This document shows positions 4,550 through 9,800 of a stretch of DNA of 9,800 bases, in pieces (the stretch's first letter is position 1; each line of letters starts with the position of its first letter). Source of the stretch: an uncultured Verrucomicrobiota bacterium. GTDB lineage: Bacteria; Verrucomicrobiota; Verrucomicrobiia; Chthoniobacterales; SZAS-18. The DNA is taken from positions 1-9,800 of the forward strand of contig CALMOL010000005.1 in NCBI GenBank assembly GCA_937871685.1, in the 5' to 3' direction. The notes below the pieces were generated by a model. The model had not been told where the DNA came from. It did no database searches and saw nothing but the letters and a program-made list of their open reading frames with translations. The translations under genes and the position numbers were made by a program.

Positions 4550-6406
4550 TCAGCGGATGTCCAGGCCGAACGGCATCCGGGCATAGACGCCCATCGGGTC
4601 GTTCAGCGTGGCCAGTTCCTCCAGCGGGGCGGCGGCCTCGCGGAGGGCGCGCTCGGTGACCGACTCGCCGCCGAAGATGCGCGAGAAGGGCTTCTTCTTC
4701 TGCTGGAGGAGCTCGGCGAAGACGTTGTCGATGTCCTGCGCCTTCGGGTATTCCTCCACGGGCGTTTCCGTGCCGAGGCCGGCCTTTTTCCGCGCGAACG
4801 CGATGGCCTGCTCCAGGCCGCCGATCTCGTCCACGAGGCCGATCTTGATCGCCTGCGCGCCGCTCCACACGCGGCCCTGGGCGATTTCCCCCACCTTGTC
4901 TTTGCTCAGGTTGCGGGCCTTGGACACGCGCTCGAGGAAGTCGTCGTAGATGCGGTCCACCACGCGCTGGATCTGCGCCATCTCCTCGGGCGTGCGCGGG
5001 CGCGAGACGGAGATGAGGTTGCCGAACTTGGCGGTGCGCACCTCGTCGAAGGTCACGCCCCACGAGTTGGCCAGATCCTTCACCGAGGGCAGCAGGCCGA
5101 AGACGCCGATGGAGCCGGTGATGGTGTTCGGCTCGGCGAAGATGCGGTCCGAGGCGGTAGAAATCCAATACCCGCCGGACGCGGCCACCGCGCCCATGGA
5201 GACGACCACGGTCTTGCCCGCGCCCTTGGCGAGGAGCAGCTCGCGCTGGATCAGCTCGGAGGCGAGCGCGGAGCCGCCGGGGGAGTTCACGCGGAGCACG
5301 ATGGCCTTCACGTTGCTGTCCAGGCGCAGGCGGCGCAGGGCGCGCGCGTAGCGCTCGCCGGCCACCTGGCCCTCCTCGGCGGAGGCGCCGTCCACGATGT
5401 TGCCTTCGGCATACACGAGGGCGAGCCGGGTGCGCGTGTCCTTTTCGCCGAGCTTGGGGCCTTTTTCCTTCTCGTTGGCGAGGAGCGTGGCGCGGTAGTC
5501 GGCGAACTTGACCTGCCGGAAGGTGTTGGTGTTCTCGGAGTCGGAGCCGGCTTCCTGGCGCAGTTTCTCGATGACCTCGGGCAGGTGCATGAGGTCGGTG
5601 ACGAGGCCGGCCTGCTTGGCCTCGGTGGGCGAGAGGATGGGCTGCGTGTCGGCGAGCTCCTGGAGCTTGGCGGCGGAAACCTGGCGCGATTGCTCCACGC
5701 CGGCGCGCCACTCGGCCCACAGGTCCTTGAGCAGAAGTTCCGTCTGCTCGCGGCTCTCGGGCGACATCTTGTCGGTGATGAAGGGCTCGACGGCGCTCTT
5801 GTATTTGCCCACGCGCGTGACCTGGACCTGGACGCCGTATTTCTTGAGCGCGTTGCCGAAGAAGGTGGGCTCGGAGGAGAAGCCGGAGGCATCAAACTCG
5901 GCAAAGGGATTGAGCACCACGGTGTCGGCGGCGCACATGAGGTAGTAGTCGCGCCGGGTGGGCGTGACCATGTAGGCAACGGCCTTCTTGCCGGACTTGC
6001 GGAAGTCGGCGAGCGCCTCGCGCAATTCCTTGAGCGCGGCGAACCCGGCGCCGTAGCCCTGCGGCTGGAAGGAGCCGGTGAGGAACACGCCGCCGATGCG
6101 CGAGTCCTTGGAAGCGGCGCGCAGCGTGTCGGAAACCTCGCGGAGGGAGAGGGAATTGTCCGATTCGCCGCCGAACAACTTGGAAACGGCGCGGCCGAAA
6201 TTCAGGGGCGGCGGCGCGTCGGTGAGGTTGCCGGACACGTCGAGCACGAGGTAGGAGCCGTTGGCGACATCGACCTGGCGGCCCTTCTTGTTGGCGGCGG
6301 AATTGGCGAGGCCCGCCGCGAGGGCGATGCACACCACGATGCCAAAGCCGATGAAGAGCAGCAGCGCGAGGAACGCGCCGATGCAGGACTGGAAAATGTT
6401 TTTCAT
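4550..6406 (-). CDS. sppA: Signal peptide peptidase SppA, 67-kDa type
   Basis: The 618-residue product matches the length of the long, duplicated SppA family (E. coli about 618). One N-terminal membrane segment (about 6-35, FQSCIGAFLALLLFIGFGIV) anchors it in the inner membrane, with the rest periplasmic. The N-terminal repeat carries GKYKSAVEPF (200-209), with Lys203 as general base. The C-terminal repeat carries NSPGGSALAS (374-383) and AASGGYWIS (408-416), with Ser410 as nucleophile; this split Ser/Lys dyad between two ClpP-like repeats is the SppA hallmark. ITGSIGVFG (429-437) and the conserved VWSG..A...GLVDEIGG stretch (513-530) follow. It should cut remnant signal peptides after release. 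The ATG at 6406 has no Shine-Dalgarno (leader GGCTTCCTCCCTC). No T-tract terminator lies between its stop and the palindrome array, so its mRNA may run into the array. Confidence 0.97.
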   Translation of the reverse strand: MKNIFQSCIGAFLALLLFIGFGIVVCIALAAGLANSAANKKGRQVDVANGSYLVLDVSGNLTDAPPPLNFGRAVSKLFGGESDNSLSLREVSDTLRAASKDSRIGGVFLTGSFQPQGYGAGFAALKELREALADFRKSGKKAVAYMVTPTRRDYYLMCAADTVVLNPFAEFDASGFSSEPTFFGNALKKYGVQVQVTRVGKYKSAVEPFITDKMSPESREQTELLLKDLWAEWRAGVEQSRQVSAAKLQELADTQPILSPTEAKQAGLVTDLMHLPEVIEKLRQEAGSDSENTNTFRQVKFADYRATLLANEKEKGPKLGEKDTRTRLALVYAEGNIVDGASAEEGQVAGERYARALRRLRLDSNVKAIVLRVNSPGGSALASELIQRELLLAKGAGKTVVVSMGAVAASGGYWISTASDRIFAEPNTITGSIGVFGLLPSVKDLANSWGVTFDEVRTAKFGNLISVSRPRTPEEMAQIQRVVDRIYDDFLERVSKARNLSKDKVGEIAQGRVWSGAQAIKIGLVDEIGGLEQAIAFARKKAGLGTETPVEEYPKAQDIDNVFAELLQQKKKPFSRIFGGESVTERALREAAAPLEELATLNDPMGVYARMPFGLDIR

Positions 6407-6543
6407 GAGGGAGGAAGCCGGGCGGGAAGAGGGCGGCCGAGAACGTCAGGGCCGCGCACGGAAGGCGGCCCGACCCTAAACTCAAGCGCCGAGGCTGGCA
6501 GCGCAGGGGCGGGAATTGCGGAATGCGGGGAGTTTCGCTTTTG

Positions 6544-6573
6544 CCACGGAGGCACGGAGGACGCGGAGGGAGG
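6544..6573. repeat. Dispersed CACGGAGG-type repeat, copy 2
   Basis: GCCACGGAGGCACGGAGG followed by ACGCGGAGGGAGG lies in the 245-bp divergent region between sppA and the Thr-rich lipoprotein gene. It is of the same type as the run at 4057-4076. No other convincing element is seen in this gap; a TTGACA at 6615-6620 has no matching -10 box. Confidence 0.65.
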
Positions 6574-6651
6574 GAAAATGGCCGGCCGCGATCGCGCGGG
6601 GAAGCGGTGCCGCATTGACAGCGGAGCGCGTTGCTGCTGGGCTGCGCGGCG

Positions 6652-6909
6652 ATGCCTTTCCGACGTTCCGCCGCCCTCATCCTCCTCCTGCTTTGCGCCG
6701 CGGTCCTGGGCGGATGCACCGCCACGCTGGCGAACCGGCGCGACCTGTTCTCGCCGCCCGACGAGCATCCGCGCCTCGCCGCCGCCGAGGACGCCGAACT
6801 GGCGCGCCTCCGCCGCGGGGGCGATGCGGCGCGGTCCGGGGCAGCCGCCACGACGACCACCACCACGGTCACGACCACGACGATCGCACCGGCCGGAACG
6901 GGGCGGTGA
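6652..6909 (+). CDS. Small lipoprotein with poly-threonine tail, 85 aa
   Basis: MPFRRSAALILLLLCAAVLGGC is a classic lipoprotein signal: two arginines, a Leu-rich core and lipobox LGGC with Cys22. The mature part is polar (FSPPDEHPRLAAAEDAELAR), then becomes low-complexity, with Thr at 67-72 and 74-77 (ten Thr in eleven residues) ahead of IAPAGTGR. The Thr run uses mixed ACG and ACC codons, so it is not a pure triplet expansion. No domain is recognised. The ATG at 6652 is preferred over a TTG at 6631 because it starts directly at the basic n-region. It diverges from sppA and converges on the acyl-CoA-binding gene, with 17 bp between stops. It could be a real secreted lipopeptide or a poorly conserved ORF; the signal peptide favours real. 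Confidence 0.65.
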   Translation: MPFRRSAALILLLLCAAVLGGCTATLANRRDLFSPPDEHPRLAAAEDAELARLRRGGDAARSGAAATTTTTTVTTTTIAPAGTGR

Positions 6910-6926
6910 CGCTCGGGAAAAACCGG

Positions 6927-7190
6927 TCAGCCCTTGCCGCCGAGGCCCTTGATGAGGTCGATGTATTTCTGCATCGCGTCCTCCTTGCCGGTGCCCTTGA
7001 GCTTGGACCAAGCATCATATTTCGCGCCGCCGGCGAGGTCGAACATTCCCGGCCGCGAGCCGCTCACATCGCCGGCGGTGGCCTGCTTGTAGAGCGCATA
7101 CATCTGCAGGAGCGTCGAGTTGTCCGGCCGCGAGGAAAGGTTCTTCGCGGAGGCGGCGGCGGCTTCGAACTGGGCTTGGAGGTCGGGCAT
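6927..7190 (-). CDS. Acyl-CoA-binding protein (ACBP), 87 aa
   Basis: The product spans exactly one ACBP domain. It carries the family signature LYKQATAGDVSGSRPGMFDL (33-52), then AKYDAWSKLKG (56-66) and KEDAMQKYIDLI (69-80). By comparison with bovine ACBP, the ligand contacts Tyr28, Tyr31, Lys32, Lys54 and Tyr73 correspond to Tyr31, Tyr34, Lys35, Lys57 and Tyr76 here, all kept. It should bind medium- to long-chain acyl-CoA in the cytosol as a carrier and buffer. The start is set at 7190 (MPDLQ) because homology begins there; an upstream ATG at 7244 would add 18 unrelated residues. The leader (CCACTTCCCCCGACC) is pyrimidine-rich and lacks a Shine-Dalgarno. It is a single-gene unit, convergent with the Thr-rich lipoprotein gene, and the neighbours give no lipid-pathway context. 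Confidence 0.93.
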   Translation of the reverse strand: MPDLQAQFEAAAASAKNLSSRPDNSTLLQMYALYKQATAGDVSGSRPGMFDLAGGAKYDAWSKLKGTGKEDAMQKYIDLIKGLGGKG

Positions 7191-7292
7191 GGTCGGGGGA
7201 AGTGGATTGAGCAAGAGCACACGGCAGGGCAAGCAGGGACGCAAGTGGATTTGCGACGGTTGTCGGCCTGCGTTTCACTATTGTGCTGCGCC

Positions 7293-7535
7293 ATGCTCTC
7301 CACGATCGAAGAGGTGAGACGCGCGGCACTGGAACTGCCCACTGCCGAGCGAGCGAGCCTCGCGGAAGAACTGATCGGCAGCCTGGATTCCGGTTGGACG
7401 GAAGAAAACGATCGCTGGTGGGCGACCGAGGCGGCGCGCCGATTGGAAGAAATCCAGGCGGGGAAGGCCCAGGCTATTCCTGCCGAAGAGGTCTTTTCGG
7501 ATGCGTGGCGGCGCACCGAGAACGGATCCAAATGA
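7293..7535 (+). CDS. Addiction-module antitoxin (PF09720/TIGR02574-like), 80 aa
   Basis: The sequence STIEEVRRAALELPTAERAS (3-22), LAEELIGSLDSG (23-34), and the Trp pair in ENDRWWATEAARRLEEIQAG (38-57) followed by IPAEEVFSDAWRR match the small putative addiction-module antitoxin family that pairs with ParE/RelE-like toxins. It is helical and would normally bind and neutralise the toxin. Its stop overlaps the toxin start as ATGA (7532-7535), the usual translational coupling. The toxin partner is truncated, so this antitoxin is probably an orphan. A weak promoter-like pair TTGCGA/TTCACT (7251-7256, 7274-7279, 17 bp apart) lies just upstream; I rate it low. The frame is intact and no residues look damaged. 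Confidence 0.88.
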   Translation: MLSTIEEVRRAALELPTAERASLAEELIGSLDSGWTEENDRWWATEAARRLEEIQAGKAQAIPAEEVFSDAWRRTENGSK

Positions 7536-7702
7536 ATTGTGCCTTTCACGCGGAGGCGCAGCGTGAATTCCTTGAGGCCATTGAATTTTATGAGCGACGG
7601 CAGCCGGGGCTGGGCCGACAGCTTGCCCGATCCGCGCCGCTATCGCTGGCAAGCGCGGCCCACGTCGTCACTTCACCTCAACGTTGTTCTGTCCGTCCAT
7701 GA
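7532..7702 (+). pseudogene. Truncated ParE/RelE-type toxin remnant
   Basis: The frame starts at the ATG coupled to the antitoxin stop. The first 32 residues (including FHAEAQREFLEAIEFYERRQ, 5-24, and PGLGRQLA) look like the N-terminal strand and helical hairpin of ParE/RelE-family toxins, which are normally about 95 residues. After about position 7630 the similarity stops and the frame runs through unrelated sequence (RSAPLSLASAAHVV) to a TGA at 7700-7702, giving only 56 residues. The catalytic C-terminal sheet is missing. The last 35 bases overlap the 3' end of the RNase gene on the other strand, so a deletion that joined the toxin to the RNase downstream region is the simplest explanation. 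An inactive product is expected. Confidence 0.8.
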
Positions 7703-9626
7703 TGAGCAGGCGCTCCAGGGGCGCGTGCGGATCGGAGCGGAAGGTGAGGCGGGCCTCGTAGCGGCGCTCGAGGTCGATGAGCAGGTCCTCGTCCCAAGAG
7801 CGCAGGCGCTGCAGGACCTCGGGGTGGATGATCACGCGGTAGTCGTGGATCACCTGGCGGTGCTTGCGCATCACGCTCTTGAGCTTGCGCTGGAGTTCCA
7901 CGCTGAGGGACTCGGGGCTCTTTACCACGCCGCGGCCCAGGCAGTGCGGGCAGGTGATGAACATCGTGGAGGAGATGGACTCCTGCGCGCGCTGGCGGGT
8001 CATCTCCATCAGGCCGAGGGCGGAGATGGGGAGGATGTGGGTCTTGGCCTTGTCGCGCTTGAGGCGCTCCTTCATCCGCTCATACACCTGCTGCTGGTCG
8101 CGGCGGTGCTTCATGTCGATGAAGTCGCAGATGATCAGGCCGCCCACGTTGCGCAGGCGGAGCTGGCGCGCGATCTCGTCGGCGGCCTCCAGGTTGGTCT
8201 GGAGAATGGTTTTCTCCATGTCCTTGCCGCCGCCCTTGTTGCGGCCGGTGTTCACGTCGATGGCGATGAGGGCCTCGGTCTCGTCGAGCACGAGGTAGCC
8301 GCCGCAGGGCAGCCAGACTTGCCGGTGGTAGGCGTCCTCGATCTGCTTCTCGACCTTGAACTTCTCGAAGACGGGGTCCGGCCCCTCGTGCTGCTCGATG
8401 CGGTCCTGCGAGCGGCGCGAGATCTGGCCGACGAGCTTCTGCATGCGCGAGACGCTGGCGGCGTCGTCGCACACCACGCGGCCGATCTCGTCGGTGAGGA
8501 AGTCGCGCACGGTCCTTTCGATGAGGTCGGGCTCCTCGAAGAGGCAGGCAGGCGCGGGGCGCTTCTTGAGGCGCTCCTCGATGGTGCGCCACTGCTCCAG
8601 GAGGAGGGAAAGATCGCGCACGAAGTAGCGCGCGCGCTGGCCTTCGCCCACGGTGCGCAGGATCACGCCCATGCCCTCGGGCAGCTCCAGCTCGCGCAGG
8701 ATCTTGCGCAGGCGGTCGCGCTCCTTGGGATCCTCGATCTTGCGCGAGATGCCGCTCTGCCCACAGAAAGGCATCAGCACGAGGTAGCGGCCGGGCAGCG
8801 AGAGATTGGTGGTGACGCGCGGCCCCTTGGTGCCGATGGGACCCTTGGTGACCTGGACGATGACCTCGGAGCCGACCGGGTAGATGTCGGGGATGTCCTT
8901 TACCGTGGGCCGCTTCTTGGCGAGCTGGATGGGCTGCGCCGGCACGGGCACGGGGCCGGAGCCGCGGCGGCGCTTGATCTGGCGGGCGCGGGACCTTCCC
9001 TTCTCGCGCGGGGCGGGAACCGGCCGCGGCGTGGATCTATCGGCCTCCGGCGCGGCGGCGCGGGCGGTGGGCGGCTCCTCGCCCGGCATGGCGTCGTCAG
9101 CGTCGGCGTCGGGCTCGGAATGGCGTGCGACTGAGTTTTCAACGGGTTCCGCGTCGGCATCCCCGGCGTCCGGGGCGGAGGCTTCGTTGTCATGCGAGTC
9201 AGCCGAATCCTCCCGATCCTCATCGTCATGCTCATCCTCTTCGTCTTCATCCTCGTCGTCGAAGTCATCGTCATCGTCGAGCGCGGACGCGCCGCCGGGC
9301 GGCAGCGGGGCGCGGGAGATTTCCTCGATGTTGGAGTCGAGCGCGGCGGGGAGGGCGTCCCAGAAATGCAGGAAGGCGTTTTTCTCGAAGCCGATGTCCA
9401 CGAACATGGCCTTGAGGCCGTGCTCGATGTTGCGCACGCGGCCCTTGAAGACGCCGCCGACGATGTTGCGGTCGGCGGTGCGCTCGACGGAGTATTCCTC
9501 GAGGACGCCGTTTTCCAGGAGGGCGACGCGGGTCTCGAGTTTCTCGACGTTGATGCAGAGGAGGTTGTCGGGCCGGTCCTTGGCGCCGAGGAGTTTTTTC
9601 ACGGTTTCTTTCACGACGGAAAGCAT
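7668..9626 (-). CDS. rng: Ribonuclease E/G family endoribonuclease with charged S1 insertion, 652 aa
   Basis: The N-terminal part (NLLCINVEKLETRVALLENG, 21-40) and VGGVFKGRVRNIEHGLKAMF (56-75) form the S1-like RNA-binding domain. This is interrupted at about 107-245 by an insertion: an Asp/Glu block (117-140), an acidic Ala-rich stretch, then a basic block (REKGRSRARQIKRRRG, 207-222). The S1 end resumes at IYPVGSEVIVQVTKGPIGTK. The 5'-sensor/RNase H-like part follows, then the DNase I-like catalytic centre with Asp457 in LIAIDVNTG and Asp501 in IICDFIDM, and the zinc-link CPHC (559-562). It would cleave single-stranded AU-rich RNA in mRNA decay and rRNA processing. There is no long C-terminal scaffold, so RNase G is the nearer name, but the family is shared with rne. 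The ATG at 9626 has a pyrimidine-rich leader and no Shine-Dalgarno. Its 3' end overlaps the toxin remnant. Confidence 0.93.
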   Translation of the reverse strand: MLSVVKETVKKLLGAKDRPDNLLCINVEKLETRVALLENGVLEEYSVERTADRNIVGGVFKGRVRNIEHGLKAMFVDIGFEKNAFLHFWDALPAALDSNIEEISRAPLPPGGASALDDDDDFDDEDEDEEDEHDDEDREDSADSHDNEASAPDAGDADAEPVENSVARHSEPDADADDAMPGEEPPTARAAAPEADRSTPRPVPAPREKGRSRARQIKRRRGSGPVPVPAQPIQLAKKRPTVKDIPDIYPVGSEVIVQVTKGPIGTKGPRVTTNLSLPGRYLVLMPFCGQSGISRKIEDPKERDRLRKILRELELPEGMGVILRTVGEGQRARYFVRDLSLLLEQWRTIEERLKKRPAPACLFEEPDLIERTVRDFLTDEIGRVVCDDAASVSRMQKLVGQISRRSQDRIEQHEGPDPVFEKFKVEKQIEDAYHRQVWLPCGGYLVLDETEALIAIDVNTGRNKGGGKDMEKTILQTNLEAADEIARQLRLRNVGGLIICDFIDMKHRRDQQQVYERMKERLKRDKAKTHILPISALGLMEMTRQRAQESISSTMFITCPHCLGRGVVKSPESLSVELQRKLKSVMRKHRQVIHDYRVIIHPEVLQRLRSWDEDLLIDLERRYEARLTFRSDPHAPLERLLIMDGQNNVEVK

Positions 9627-9741
9627 GGGGAGGGAAAAGGGGATGGGGAGGAAGATGAGCGCCGGCTACCGAAGCGGCCGGGCGAGGGAAGGGAGAAAAG
9701 CGCCGCCGACGGGCGTCGCGGAAAGCCGACAAGAGGGCGCG

Positions 9742-9799
9742 CCGGCATTTGCCGGGGCCAGGGACGCGAACGCGGAGGCCGGCGGCCTGACCAGGCCGC
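9742..9799. other. Two short inverted repeats upstream of the RNase gene
   Basis: CCGGCATTTGCCGG (9742-9755) is a 6-bp stem with a 2-base loop, and GCGGCCTG-AC-CAGGCCGC (9782-9799) is an 8-bp stem at the window edge. Neither has a T-tract inside the window. They could belong to the RNase leader or to the end of a gene lying to the right. Nothing else is supported between 9627 and 9800. Confidence 0.35.
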
Positions 9800-9800
9800 G

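Noticed and set aside
4344..5720. 458-aa minus-strand Arg/Pro-rich ORF
   Set aside because: Frame-shifted shadow of sppA that enters the palindrome array; composition is typical of out-of-frame GC-rich DNA.
6615..6638. TTGACA as a promoter for the Thr-rich lipoprotein gene
   Set aside because: The -35 match is perfect, but no -10-like hexamer lies 15-19 bp downstream.
4499..6952. 817-aa plus-strand ORF
   Set aside because: Antisense to the entire sppA gene and across two intergenic regions; no recognisable domain.
7191..7244. Longer acyl-CoA-binding protein starting at the upstream ATG (7244)
   Set aside because: It would add 18 residues outside the domain; homology and family length support the start at 7190.
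7631..7666. Terminator for the RNase E/G gene
   Set aside because: An imperfect GC-rich inverted repeat is present beyond the stop, but no T-tract follows on the minus strand.
7539..9134. 531-aa plus-strand ORF rich in His, Leu and Ala
   Set aside because: Antisense shadow of the RNase E/G gene, which carries clear catalytic motifs.

Overview
The window is GC-rich, densely coding bacterial DNA and looks like a free-living Verrucomicrobiota genome, probably an Opitutae relative. This is an inference from the gene set: an RNase E/G with a long charged insertion, a secreted reprolysin-like zinc protease, a stand-alone acyl-CoA-binding protein and several tiny lipoproteins. It also rests on the dispersed CACGGAGG-type repeats and on start codons that almost all lack a Shine-Dalgarno sequence. 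No phage, IS or plasmid genes are seen.

Layout. Positions 1-2071 (-) hold a secreted zinc metalloprotease whose C-terminus runs off the left edge. A divergent AT-rich promoter region separates it from a (+) cluster: a hypothetical lipoprotein (2324-2791), a small protein resembling the substrate-binding domain of eukaryotic FBXO31 (2799-3107) and a YkuD-type L,D-transpeptidase domain protein (3151-3615). A 38-residue lipoprotein (3766-3882) follows, ending at a very strong intrinsic terminator (3961-4009). From 4104 to 4523 lies the most unusual object in the window: a tandem array of 18 complete 16-bp palindromic units (TCTG-N4-CAGA core) plus two decayed end units, spaced 21 or 22 bp apart, with an internal orientation switch. 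It ends 26 bp from the stop codon of sppA (4550-6406, -).

To the right come a Thr-rich lipoprotein (6652-6909, +), an acyl-CoA-binding protein (6927-7190, -), an addiction-module antitoxin (7293-7535, +) with a truncated ParE/RelE-like toxin remnant (7532-7702, +), and an RNase E/G gene (7668-9626, -). The last 174 bases are the upstream region of the RNase gene and contain only short inverted repeats.

How the genes relate. Several products act at the envelope (secreted protease, SppA, YkuD domain, three lipoproteins), but no single pathway is evident. The palindrome array lies between two converging transcription units. Its 21-bp spacing (two DNA turns) and the independent drift of its two arms favour a DNA-level role or a mobile repeat family over a coding or CRISPR function; this is inference. 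The toxin remnant next to an intact antitoxin marks a decayed toxin-antitoxin locus whose 3' part was lost at the junction with the RNase gene.
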